Notes: a model not told the origin generated them from the letters alone. Shown: positions 11,537 to 18,508, counted from the first letter of the stretch. The stretch: 20,920 bases of DNA from Chara braunii (GCA_003427395.1 BFEA01000213.1:1130249-1151168), one strand, 5' to 3'. Numbers and translations are program-made.

Positions 11537-12019
11537 TGACATTGGATCCAGACTCGACGTGGGACTTCAGACATTTTGAAGATGGATTATTTGGGACTTG
11601 TAACGAGACTTTGTGTTGACGACTTTCCCATCTCCCCCTTCCTCTCCTTCGTCTGATCCCCTCTTCTTCGTCTGTGTATGTCTGGACCTGGCGCTTCTTT
11701 CCTGTGTATAGCGCCAGGCCCCTTCACACCTTGTGATGGGCATGATGTATGTTTGGTCTGCGTTGAAACATTGACTGGGCTAGTCATTAGTATTCTAGCA
11801 CTCTGCTTCGCTATCTTGTACTACGTGAAAGGGGTCAGTCCCGGTCAGGTCAGGACTTGTATCTAAAGTCTTCCCTGCGCTATAAAGCACCAGTTTTGTA
11901 TGTATCGGAATGCACATTTCTTGTTGAGATTACACTTGCACTGCCTTGTCCATTCAGTCCTTTTTATCACATTGCGGATCCTCGCTTTATATGTACATCG
12001 CCCAACTGGGCATGTAACA
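11127..12019 (+). repeat. 3' LTR (portion shared with visible 5' LTR)
   Basis: This aligns end to end with 1-868 and ends in the same TGTAACA. It keeps the TATA box (11881-11887) and a longer (GA)n tract (about 11476-11531). The true left end is upstream of 11127, somewhere in 10700-11126. The (CT)n tract starting at 12020 is flanking DNA or target. Confidence 0.92.
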
Positions 12020-12152
12020 CTCTCTCTCTCTCTCTCTCACTCTCTCTCTCTCACTCTCTCTCTCGCTCTCTCTCCCTCTTTCTGTGTGTGGGGAGAAATT
12101 GGCGATCGAAGGAAACAGCATATCCAAAAGAGAAAAATAGAAAACGAGCAAG

Positions 12153-12243
<91 letters not shown>

Positions 12244-12244
12244 N

Positions 12245-12317
<73 letters not shown>

Positions 12318-12318
12318 C
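12018..12318 (+). repeat. (CT)n/(TG)n microsatellite with assembly gap
   Basis: Two long CT tracts are separated by a unique 80-bp segment (about 12080-12158), with an N at 12244 inside the second and a short TG tract at 12303-12318. True length is unknown because of the gap. Reading frames through it encode only Ser/Leu or Arg/Glu repeats. Confidence 0.95.
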
Positions 12319-12690
12319 TCCTACCTCGCTCCGCGAATCCTCTTGTCCCGAAAGGGCAGGCACGTGGAGCCCCACAAAGTCTTACGGCACTCTCAAAGGT
12401 CCCCCTGCAGTGGAGCACAACCCTTTGTATTCATTTCACCCCAAACGGGGCAAAAGGTGTGGCAGGCCCCAGAATGACTTTTCCGGTCATTTTCGCACCC
12501 TGGCTGGGCGGGTAACGCCCGCTGTGCAAAAATGGCGGGCAATTGTTTTGCAGGGTGCAATAATGACACCAAAGGTCATTTTGAGGCCTGTGGCACTTTT
12601 TGCCCCGTTTGGGGGGAAATGAATACAGAGGTTTCGCCTCTGGGAGGTTTTATAGCTCTTTCCAAAAAAGGGCCCTTTCAGAACGCCTGT

Positions 12691-12693
<3 letters not shown>
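12319..12693. repeat. foldback (inverted-repeat) element, MITE-like
   Basis: Arms at 12426-12502 and 12551-12628 are inverted copies at about 80% identity by eye (both read TGTATTCATTTC inward), around a 48-bp loop. The loop contains smaller GGGCG/CGCCC and CCCGC/GCGGG stems. Weaker inverted similarity extends outward on both sides. The element is bounded by (CT)n on the left and (GA)n on the right, so the microsatellites themselves are in inverted orientation. No coding content. Confidence 0.75.
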
Positions 12694-12730
<37 letters not shown>

Positions 12731-12763
12731 CTTTCCAAAAAAGGGCCCTTTCAGAACGCCTGT

Positions 12764-12766
<3 letters not shown>
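12654..12766 (+). repeat. 40-bp direct repeat separated by (GA)n
   Basis: The 40-bp segments 12654-12693 and 12727-12766 (both starting AGCTCTTTCC and containing GGGCCC) are identical and each is followed by a (GA)n tract. This may be unit duplication by slippage or unequal exchange at the right end of the foldback element. Confidence 0.85.
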
Positions 12767-12824
<58 letters not shown>

Positions 12825-12946
12825 CAATCTCGGGCTGCCACGTGGCAGTGAAGTGCTACAGAGAGAGAGAGGCAATCCCACGCTGCCACGTGGCAATGCA
12901 ATGCCATGCAGAGAGAGAGGGGCGATCCTCACTGCCATGTGGCACT

Positions 12947-12996
<50 letters not shown>
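12694..12996 (+). repeat. (GA)n tracts with three ~48-bp units carrying TGCCACGTGGCA
   Basis: Long GA tracts are punctuated by three related segments. Each carries a 12-bp palindrome around a CACGTG core: 12836-12847, 12884-12895, and a decayed form (TGCCATGTGGCA) at 12933-12944. Spacing is 48 and 49 bp. CACGTG is the plant G-box, but a regulatory role here is only a possibility. Confidence 0.8.
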
Positions 12997-12997
<1 letters not shown>

Positions 12998-13262
12998 AGG
13001 GGCCACGTTGGAACTTGCCTATTAGCAGTGCTATTTCTTAACGAATCTGACTTCATATCCGATTTAGTTTAACTGGATGTGGCTCAATGTTCGGCCCCCT
13101 TCATCCAGAAATACCGGCGTATTCTGGATGAACGGGCCGAATATTTTTTGGATTAACGTGGCCGAACGTTCGTGCCTTATTCAGTTCAACTGAATCACAT
13201 ATGCAGCCAGATTCGTTCGAATATACCACTTGCAAATAGGCAAGTTCAAAGCGTGGCCCCTG
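12997..13262. mobile_element. 266-bp foldback/MITE with CAGGGGCCACG termini
   Basis: The whole segment is one imperfect palindrome. Both ends read CAGGGGCCACG inward, then share GAACTTGCCTATT, AACGAATCTG and TTCGGCC in the same order, meeting at a centre near 13116 (TCATCCAGAA arms). CAG-type termini fit hAT-like non-autonomous elements, but I see no 8-bp target duplication. The flanks are (GA)n on the left and (CT)n on the right, again in inverted orientation. No coding potential. Confidence 0.8.
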
Positions 13263-13743
13263 GTCTCTCTCTCTCTCTCTCTCTTATACACGGACACGCA
13301 CGCACGCACGCGCGCGCAAACACACACACGCACACACACGCACACACACACACGCAGACACACGCACACACACACACACAAACACAAGCGCTGCTTGCAC
13401 ACACAGACAAAGGCGCGCGGGCGCGTTTTTTTTTCCATCTATTTTTTTCCATCTGCTCTTTTTTTTAATAAATCAAACAAAATCATCAATCAATCCATCA
13501 ATCTTTTCCTTTTCTTCATCGAATTGTTTTTGATATAATTCAATCAATGAATCTTTTTCTTTACTCATCGCATTGTCTTTGTTATCAACCACTTAAGCAC
13601 TAGACAATCAATCAATCAATCAATAGACCATCAATCAATCGATCGATCAATAGACCATCAATCAATCGATCGATCAATAGACCATCAATCAATCAATCAA
13701 TCAACTCTTTTCTCTTTTTTCCCAGCCCCGTTTCCGCCCCCTC

Positions 13744-13774
<31 letters not shown>

Positions 13775-13803
13775 CGCTCCCCTTCTTTTTTTTTTTTTTT
13801 TTC
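13263..13803 (+). repeat. microsatellite cluster: CT, CA/CGCA, ATCA, CA, poly-T
   Basis: In order: (CT)n at 13264-13283; CA/CGCA-rich tract at 13286-13395; T-rich sequence; tetranucleotide ATCA repeats at about 13590-13705, including three 27-bp units starting at 13621, 13648 and 13675 (CAATAGACCATC); (CA)n at about 13745-13772; and a poly-T run near 13787-13802. No gene is credible here. Confidence 0.93.
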
Positions 13804-14342
13804 TCTTCATCACTGTGTAGGGCGGGGATTCCCACAGCGGGAATCCTGGCACCGACCCCCCGGCAACCCCCGTGTTCATGTGGAAGCCTGTTTCTGGTCC
13901 TGTGGTGGGCGTGAGTGGGGCCCCCGTCATGACCGGCCCGGTCCCCTTCAGGAGGATTCATAGATCCAACTCCACAAAACTCCAGGGAAAAAAAGAGGCC
14001 GACTGGTCACCGCACTCCCATGCAAGAGGTCCCGCTTGGTTGCACTATCCCTGTATTGAAGGGTATTCTCCATTTCCGGCCATAGATGTTCGCAGTCGAG
14101 AGGCCCGATCTGCCTGTCAGGAGGATGTGGTTGGGGAAAAAGGAACACGTGGTTGGTCGAACGCACCAACCCCAGCTGCTGCAGCGGTCACACCAAGCAG
14201 AGGAGGGTGTGGTTGGTGTGACGCAAGAACACTCCCGCTACCTAGTATGGGTTTGAAGGAGGACCACGCGGGGGGGCTGCTCCTCTTTCGTTCCTGTTGG
14301 GTTCGCATGGAGAAAAGAGGATTTGCTGTCTTCACAGTTTAC
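13804..14342. other. no recognisable gene; two perfect short hairpins
   Basis: A frame open from 13872 runs through this stretch into the U6 sequence, but its product resembles nothing I know and it ends inside an RNA pseudogene, so I do not call it. Visible structure: an 8-bp hairpin GGATTCCC/GGGAATCC at 13826-13846 and a 7-bp hairpin GGTTGGT/ACCAACC at 14151-14171. The second resembles units of the minisatellite at 15292-15740. Confidence 0.6.
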
Positions 14343-14356
14343 GAGAACGGCAATCA
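14343..14356 (+). repeat. 14-bp direct repeat, left of U6 copy
   Basis: GAGAACGGCAATCA here is repeated exactly at 14472-14485, directly bracketing the U6 copy. It looks like the target-site duplication made by LINE-type retroposition. Confidence 0.85.
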
Positions 14357-14401
14357 GTCCTTCGGGAACCATACAGCGTTTGAAGGTGTCTTCGCATGGA
14401 G

Positions 14402-14432
<31 letters not shown>

Positions 14433-14471
14433 GGCCCCTGCGCAAGGATGACACGCATAAATCGAGCAATG
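14357..14471 (+). pseudogene. U6: U6 snRNA retropseudogene
   Basis: Positions 14402-14471 match the conserved U6 spliceosomal RNA almost base for base, including the ACAGAG box, which pairs with the 5' splice site, and the AGC of the U6 catalytic region. The end GCATAAATCGAG is the plant form; one base (C for A) differs after it. The 5' cap-proximal stem-loop may be GTCCTTCGGGAAC at 14357, followed by about 25 extra bases. I see no plant USE/TATA promoter upstream and no T-run terminator; the match stops short of the usual U6 3' end. It is flanked by 14-bp direct repeats. All this fits a reverse-transcribed, inactive copy. Confidence 0.9.
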
Positions 14472-14507
14472 GAGAACGGCAATCATAAAAAAAAAAAAAA
14501 AAAAAAA
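14472..14507 (+). repeat. right 14-bp direct repeat followed by poly(A)
   Basis: The second GAGAACGGCAATCA (14472-14485) is followed after one T by 21 As (14487-14507). In ordinary retroposition the poly(A) precedes the right duplication. Here it follows it, so the insertion was tailless and the A run probably belonged to the target. Confidence 0.8.
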
Positions 14508-14557
14508 CGATCAGGCCAGCAGCAGCTGGTTAGTGTACATTACATTAGTTAGGCTTA

Positions 14558-15023
14558 GAGCCTCGTTCGACACCACTTGAAAATACTTGAGTTTCAAGTG
14601 CACACACTAGAACGAGAAATTTTGATTAATTTACACTAAGTTAACTCGATTTATGGTTCCATGTACACTTGAGGAAACCCTTGAAAAGGATCTCTGCACT
14701 TGGAACCACACTCCACGGCTTGAGCAATCCTGGACCAGGATCGCCTTCAGGAAAAAAAGAAAAACACAAAAAACGGCTTGACCAATCCTGGACCAGGATC
14801 GCCTGCTGGAAAAAAATAAAAACAAAAAAAAAAGCCCCACTTGGGCTGCTGGCGGTATCCGCTGGCTGTGCGATTTCCCCCCAGCGACACTTGAGAGCAG
14901 GAAAGTGAAAACATGCACACTTGAGAGCAGGAAAGTGAAAACATTACGGCGGGGTCATTAGGGAGGGGTGGAACGAGGAATTTTCCGTCAACCCCTGAGT
15001 TCAAGTGTTGTCGAACGAGGCGC
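14558..15023. mobile_element. Tourist-like MITE (PIF/Harbinger type), 466 bp
   Basis: The ends are 23-bp terminal inverted repeats matching at 21 positions: GAGCCTCGTTCGACA at the left, GCGCCTCGTTCGACA read inward from the right. TTA stands on both sides (14555-14557 and 15024-15026), the 3-bp target duplication of PIF/Harbinger elements. Inside are two tandem duplications: a unit with the palindrome ATCCTGGACCAGGAT (near 14730 and 14788), and a 27-bp unit at 14888-14914 and 14918-14944. No transposase is encoded, so it would depend on an autonomous relative. Confidence 0.85.
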
Positions 15024-15026
15024 TTA

Positions 15027-15183
15027 GTCTACAGTAGGCTACTGGTATAGCAGCCCCGGGGCTAAGTCCCACTTGCACGAATTAAGAGATACTGACCGTA
15101 GTTAGCAAAGATCAACGGCCGAGATCTCCTAATTTGTGCAAGTGGGACCTTGCCCCCGGTGTAGTCCTACCTACAGTAGGACT
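15027..15183. repeat. small foldback element, ~157 bp
   Basis: Arms at 15066-15090 and 15124-15148 are inverted copies at 23 of 25 positions (GTCCCACTTGCAC inward) around a 33-bp loop. The outer ends also pair imperfectly (CTACAGTAGG on both sides). It directly abuts the Tourist-like element. No coding potential. Confidence 0.75.
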
Positions 15184-15291
15184 TGTCCTTTCCTTCGCTG
15201 TTCGTTCTCAGGGTTGGTCATGTAAGCGAAGCTGGGTAATGCTTCCAATCCCTTGTTTCAAGCCCGGGCAGGTGCTACCACCAGGTCCTGA

Positions 15292-15740
15292 GGTTGGTGC
15301 GGCGAACCACGCCATCCTTCGGACAGACCGACAGATCGGACTGTCCTTGCGTAGTGCCAACCACGCCATCCTATATCATCCTCGTGCGTAGCGCCAACCA
15401 CGTTATCCTATACATTCGTCGGGTTGGTGCGACTGCTTGGGGAACGGTGCCACCAACGACGTCCTCCTCGGGTTGGTGCGACCGCCTGGGTTTCGTGCAT
15501 TCCACCATCATCCACGCCCTCGTTCTAACCGACAGAAAGTTCACCGCGTCATCCTATATCATACGTCGGGTTGGTGCGACTGCCTGGGACTGGTGCTACC
15601 AACCACGCCTTCCTCGGGTCGGTGCGACCGCCTGGGTTTGGTACGTTCGACTACCCACGTCCCACGAAAATTGCAGACATACCAACCTCGGGTTGGTGCG
15701 ACTGCCTGGGTTTGGTACGTTCGACCATGCCCGTCCTCCG
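15292..15740 (+). repeat. degenerate ~49-bp minisatellite (GGTTGGTGCGAC units)
   Basis: Units beginning GGGTTGGTGCGAC start at 15421, 15470, 15568, 15616 and 15690, with a partial one at 15292. Spacings are 49, 98, 48 and 74, indicating a ~49-bp period with losses. Many units also contain CCAACCACG, so each can fold on itself. The frames through it show no known domain. Confidence 0.75.
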
Positions 15741-15828
15741 AGGAGGAAGAGGAGGAGGAGGAGGAGGAGGAGGAGGAGGAAGAAAAGGAGGAGGAGGAGG
15801 AGGAGGAGGAGGAGAAAATAGAGGAGGG
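15740..15828 (+). repeat. (GGA)n purine tract
   Basis: An almost pure purine strand of GGA/GAG triplets with a few interruptions. It would encode Glu or Gly runs in different frames, with no sign that any is used. It follows the minisatellite without a gap. Confidence 0.95.
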
Positions 15829-15941
15829 CACCCGTGAAAAGCATGCATACCGACGTAACGGTTTGCTAATTACCAAACGGAAAAAAAAAAAAAAAACAGG
15901 AAAGGAATTTGTTTTCGGCATCTTAGCACCATTCTTCAACG

Positions 15942-16060
15942 GTCCTTGGGGAAAGATAACACAGCCGTTAGCAGAAGTTGGAGCGATAACACAGAGAAAG
16001 AAGGTTACCATGAGCGGGGCTCCCCTGCGCGTACACGGATGACACGCATAAATCGAAAAG
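15942..16060 (+). pseudogene. second, degenerate U6-like copy
   Basis: In the same order as U6 the sequence shows GTCCTTGGGGA, AGTTGGAGCGATAACACAGAG, a GGTTACCATG segment, CCCCTGCGC and GGATGACACGCATAAATCGA. Small insertions separate these blocks. The last block is identical to the U6 copy at 14438-14465. It is either an old U6 retropseudogene or a repeat that captured U6 sequence. No promoter or terminator is visible. Confidence 0.65.
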
Positions 16061-16126
16061 TCTATATCGTTGATGCTTAACAGGAACTGGGGTGAAGGTG
16101 GATTACGACGTACAGTAGCATGGGTT

Positions 16127-16185
16127 AGGAAGGTTCATCCTCCTGATGAGCCGGACCGGGTGAAACTGCAACGAAACAGTCTGTC
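16127..16185 (+). ncRNA. hammerhead copy 1, degenerate
   Basis: CTGATGA at 16143-16149 and GAAA at 16173-16176 are both present. The segment between them (16150-16172) carries an apparent 6-nt insertion and no longer pairs as stem II, and the upstream stem III strand and cleavage triplet are missing through a deletion. Its tail continues to 16290. Probably inactive. Confidence 0.65.
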
Positions 16186-16387
16186 ACAGCCCCTCGTCTG
16201 TTGTCCTCTTCTCCAACTCTGCCTACGGTACCTTTCACTGAGCAGTTCTCATGACTGTAGTAATGGAGAACTGCTCGATGAAACGTAGGCAGACAGGGAC
16301 AGGAGGAGAACAAACGAAGGACTTCGTTTTTTTTTCCAATAAACGAGGGACTTCGTTTTTTTCTCCCAATAAACGAGGGGCTGTGAC

Positions 16388-16442
16388 AGACTGTTTCGTC
16401 GGAGTTTAACCGACTCAGCCGGAGGATAAACCCTTACAGTCT
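16388..16442 (-). ncRNA. hammerhead copy 2, core mutated
   Basis: On the minus strand stem III (AGACTGT/ACAGTCT), stem II (GTCGG/CCGAC) and GAAA are intact, with GUA as cleavage triplet. The core heptamer CUGAUGA reads CGGCUGA, changing two invariant positions (U4 and A6). It should not cleave. Its tail side has two 16-base hairpin units AACGA...TCGTT followed by T runs (16315-16375). Confidence 0.8.
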
Positions 16443-16581
16443 ATAGAGTCCACTGTAAGTGAAAGTTCAGCTATGTCCTCTTCTCTCTCTCTGCCGGGCA
16501 GTTCTGTTTGTGACGATATATATGTATCCCGGTAAACCGTAGGCAGAGAGGGAGAGTAGGACAACAAACGAGGGGCTGTGG

Positions 16582-16639
16582 CAAACTGTTTGGTCGGAGT
16601 TTCACCGACTCATCAGGAGGCTGAACCCTCAACAGTTTG
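16582..16639 (-). ncRNA. hammerhead copy 3, G12 mutated
   Basis: Stem III is perfect over 8 bp (CAAACTGT/ACAGTTTG), stem I (GAGG/CCUC) and stem II (GTCGG/CCGAC) are intact, CUGAUGA is intact, and the cleavage triplet is GUU. The only core defect is CAAA in place of GAAA (base 16592), which removes G12, the proposed general base. Activity is expected to be lost or very weak. Confidence 0.85.
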
Positions 16640-16722
16640 CAGAATCCCCTAACTGATTACACTGTAAGTGATAATCCACCTTAACCCCAGTTGCCCAACT
16701 ATACACATATCCCTCTCTGCCT

Positions 16723-16788
16723 ACGGTTTACCGGGCAGTTCTGTTTGTGACGTATATATCGTCACGAACAGAACTGCCCGGTAAACCG

Positions 16789-16819
<31 letters not shown>

Positions 16820-16847
16820 TCACAAACAGAACTGCCCGGTAAACCGT
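16723..16847. repeat. palindromic tail junctions with (TA)n centres
   Basis: The 30-bp segments 16723-16752 and 16760-16789 are inverted copies with one mismatch around a TATATAT loop. A third copy of the arm stands at 16818-16847 after a 29-bp TA tract. Such palindromes around TA microsatellites resemble the arrangement of rice Micron elements, which is comparison only. Confidence 0.9.
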
Positions 16848-16888
16848 AGGCAGAGAGAGAGAAGAGGACAACAAACGAGGGGCTGTGA

Positions 16889-16946
16889 CAAACTGTTTCG
16901 TCGGAGTTTCACCGACTCATCAGGAGGCTGAACCCTCAACAGTCTG
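16889..16946 (-). ncRNA. intact type III hammerhead ribozyme (copy 4)
   Basis: Read on the minus strand: stem III strand CAGACUGU (16946-16939), H17 = U at 16938 giving a GUU cleavage triplet, stem I GAGG/CCUC with loop GUUCAG, core CUGAUGA (16923-16917), stem II GUCGG/CCGAC with loop UGAAACU, then GAAA and CAGUUUG closing stem III. All invariant core positions are present and stem III has a single G-U wobble. Loops I and II can also pair (UUCA with UGAA), as the tertiary contact of natural fast hammerheads requires. Open stem III makes it type III, the class of viroid-like RNAs and plant retrozymes. Self-cleavage is predicted after the base complementary to 16938. Confidence 0.9.
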
Positions 16947-17039
16947 CAGAATCCCCTCACTGATTACACTGTAAATGATAATCTACCTTAACCAAAATCA
17001 AAGTAGACTATCACTCACCCACACCAGATGGAAAACTCT

Positions 17040-17110
17040 ACAGACTGTCGGTTCACACCCCATCACAAGCCAGCAAAACANCCACGAAACAAAGAAAGGT
17101 CTGTCACAGC
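17040..17110 (+). ncRNA. hammerhead relic (copy 7)
   Basis: The order CAGACTGT, C (a GUC triplet), GGTTCACACC as a possible stem I, then ACGAAAC and GTCTGTCACAGCC follows the hammerhead plan. The core heptamer is unrecognisable (CCATCAC) and an N lies at 17081. It is an old relic at best. Confidence 0.45.
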
Positions 17111-17217
17111 CAAAAAATACACTCCAGACACGCCGCTGGCACTAGAGGCACAGCATGGCCGCGTAGTGACGGCCNCGACCACTGCCGCTCGACCTGACCG
17201 GAAAAAACCGTAGCAGG
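17111..17217 (+). other. short unassigned stretch within the module cluster
   Basis: GC-richer sequence with an N at 17175 that does not match the hammerhead module. No gene or RNA feature recognised. Confidence 0.5.
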
Positions 17218-17334
17218 AAGCTAGCGAAGTCGTAGTATATATCGTCAAACAGAACTGCCCTGTAAACCGTATGCAGAGAGGGAGGAGAAGACAACACACG
17301 AGGGGCTGTGACAAACTGTTTCGTCGGAGTTTCA
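17218..17334 (-). ncRNA. hammerhead copy 6, 3' half plus tail
   Basis: On the minus strand the module starts abruptly within the stem II loop (17334) and then has CCGAC, GAAAC, stem III strand and the full tail to TA repeats near 17230. The 5' half (stem I, CUGAUGA, cleavage site) is absent. Its break point is exactly where the Josephin-like reading frame begins. Confidence 0.8.
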
Positions 17335-18085
17335 ATTTCTCACAATTGCTTATCAGCTTGAAGCTGTTGAAAATGAGTTGTTGTATGACGGTAATGGTCT
17401 ACCTCCTGAGGATAGTAATTATACTACCTCAGGAGGCTTTACTATAAATGTCTTACGGTCAGCATTTCACGGTCGCCACCTTCTCATGCATTATGGGACG
17501 CCAGGCGAGGACCTTAATGCCCGTCCTCATATTTCTGCATGCATTTTGCACAAACCGGGGCACTATATGGCACTCATTCGTGCAGCTGCCCAGTGGGAAC
17601 TGTGGGAGGTGATTCAGGTTATTGTCAACATAAATGAATTCTTGTGAGGTTTGTCGAATCATACACTGTTCTGGATTGTTGAGCGTCTCTCGAGCGACAT
17701 TTGTCGGGATAAAGACATGGTGCGTCTTGGTTGTGGAATGCATTATCTCTGTCAGCACCATTATCAATCCATCGCGACTGCCGCCGTATGTGCAGAAGGG
17801 TGTCTAACATTTCCTCATTGTGCACATCCCTATCATCCAGATGTACGTTGTCCTTTCTGTTCCCAAGGACGCTATCAGAACTGCATGATGCCGCACTGTG
17901 ACGAACGTCCTGTTGTTTTCTTGACATGTGGGCAACATGTCCTCTGTCGGGATTGTTTCCATGGGATGGTTCGTGCTAGCCGTCCGGCTGAATGCTGTAC
18001 TAGCGCAACTCTCCTTGGGTATCCCTGTGAACATCCCCGTCATCCTCACCGTAGTTGTCCTATCTGCCGAGGGGGTGACAGATGA
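17333..18085 (+). pseudogene. Josephin-like fragment and two tandem RING-like units, split by TGA
   Basis: One frame runs from 17333 to the stop at 18083-18085, broken only by TGA 17645-17647. The first part (about 104 codons) resembles the Josephin domain of ataxin-3-type deubiquitinases: an IAYQLEAVENELL helix, SGGFTINVLRSAF, and GHYMALIR at the catalytic-His position. The N-terminal segment with the catalytic Cys is missing, and the expected Asn after QW is not evident. The second part has two similar Cys/His units: CGMHYLC then CAHPYHP and CPFC; CGQHVLC then CEHPRHP and CPIC. These fit RING-type zinc sites, usually found in ubiquitin ligases. There is no ATG near either start. I favour a truncated pseudogene or an exon piece of a fusion gene. 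The Josephin call is moderate; the RING call is stronger. Confidence 0.6.
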
Positions 18086-18490
18086 AGTGTAGAAGAAACA
18101 GATAAAAAAAGAAACCGAGTAAAAAGATAAAAAATAAATAAATAAAAAAAGAAACCAAGGAAAAACACAAAAAAAGAAACCTGAGAAAAAAGAAAAAAGA
18201 AGAAAGAAAAATATGTTCTGTGGGATGGTAATTGGATTATCTGTGGGATGTGTCACTTGCTTCGTCTGTTTAATAGGCTTTCTTCTTCTGTGAGGTTTGG
18301 TTTCCTCCGCCTTTTCTTTACCTCTGTGCCTCTGTGACACACGGGGATGGGGGCAGCCAGCGCTCAACCTGTCATCCACGTGGCTGGCCTTGTACGTAAG
18401 AGGTGACGAACAGGTGGGGCTTTCCTTACTTCTTTTTCTTTTTCTTGTTTTGTCTTTTTCCGCCTTTGCGCTCTGATTTCCAATGTGACA
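18086..18490. other. A-rich tract and unassigned sequence
   Basis: 18105-18215 is A-rich on the plus strand with three AAAAAAAGAAACC units (near 18105, 18148 and 18170), perhaps a decayed 3' tail after the RING fragment. From 18216 to 18480 I see no gene; TCTGTGGGATG-type words repeat near 18220 and 18240. A TA tract starts at 18491. Confidence 0.5.
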
Positions 18491-18508
18491 ATATATATAT
18501 ATATATAT

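Larger units (their letters stand above)
1..12019 (+). mobile_element. Ty3/gypsy chromodomain LTR retrotransposon, decayed, with nested LINE
   Basis: The parts appear in canonical order on one strand: LTR, primer binding site, gag with zinc knuckle, protease, reverse transcriptase, RNase H, integrase, chromodomain, LTR. Integrase after RNase H defines Ty3/gypsy, and the C-terminal chromodomain suggests a chromovirus-like lineage. The visible LTR portions differ at roughly 35 positions over about 830 aligned bases by eye (near 4%), mostly outside the (GA)n tracts, so the insertion is not recent. The element is dead by several counts: in-frame stops, frameshifts, an active-site change and a LINE inserted in RNase H. 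The 5' end lies outside the window, so the target-site duplication cannot be tested. The 3' end abuts a (CT)n tract. Confidence 0.95.
16080..17334. mobile_element. cluster of hammerhead-ribozyme repeat modules
   Basis: Several copies of one module are packed here. Read in ribozyme sense, each is an upstream flank (GGTTAAGGTAGATTATCA type, then GGGGATTCTGC), a hammerhead, and a ~110-nt tail (GTCACAGCCCCTCGTTTG, a pyrimidine-rich stretch, then CTGCC...GGCAG hairpin and GTGACGATATATA). Copies at 16388, 16582 and 16889 lie head to tail on the minus strand; one at 16143 is on the plus strand. Extra tail pieces make palindromes with TA repeats at the centres. Known relatives in plants are retrozymes, small non-autonomous retroelements that spread through circular RNA; assignment to them is inference, as I see no LTR ends, primer site or target duplication. 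Confidence 0.75.

Noticed and set aside
12037-12418. Long Ser/Leu or Arg/Glu frames through the CT/GA tracts.
   Set aside because: Direct translation of dinucleotide repeats.
13286-13700. Regular short repeats, considered as a CRISPR-like array.
   Set aside because: They are CA and ATCA microsatellites without unique spacers, in a eukaryotic context.
13872-14429. 185-codon plus-strand open frame.
   Set aside because: It ends inside the U6 copy, resembles no known domain and crosses repeat material.
15437-16042. 201-codon plus-strand frame over the minisatellite and GGA tract.
   Set aside because: It consists of repeat-encoded Glu runs and minisatellite sequence and ends in a U6-like relic.
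16315-16375. AACGA...TCGTT hairpins followed by T runs, resembling intrinsic terminators.
   Set aside because: Rho-independent termination is not expected in nuclear DNA, and the T runs are on the plus strand while the ribozyme is on the minus strand.
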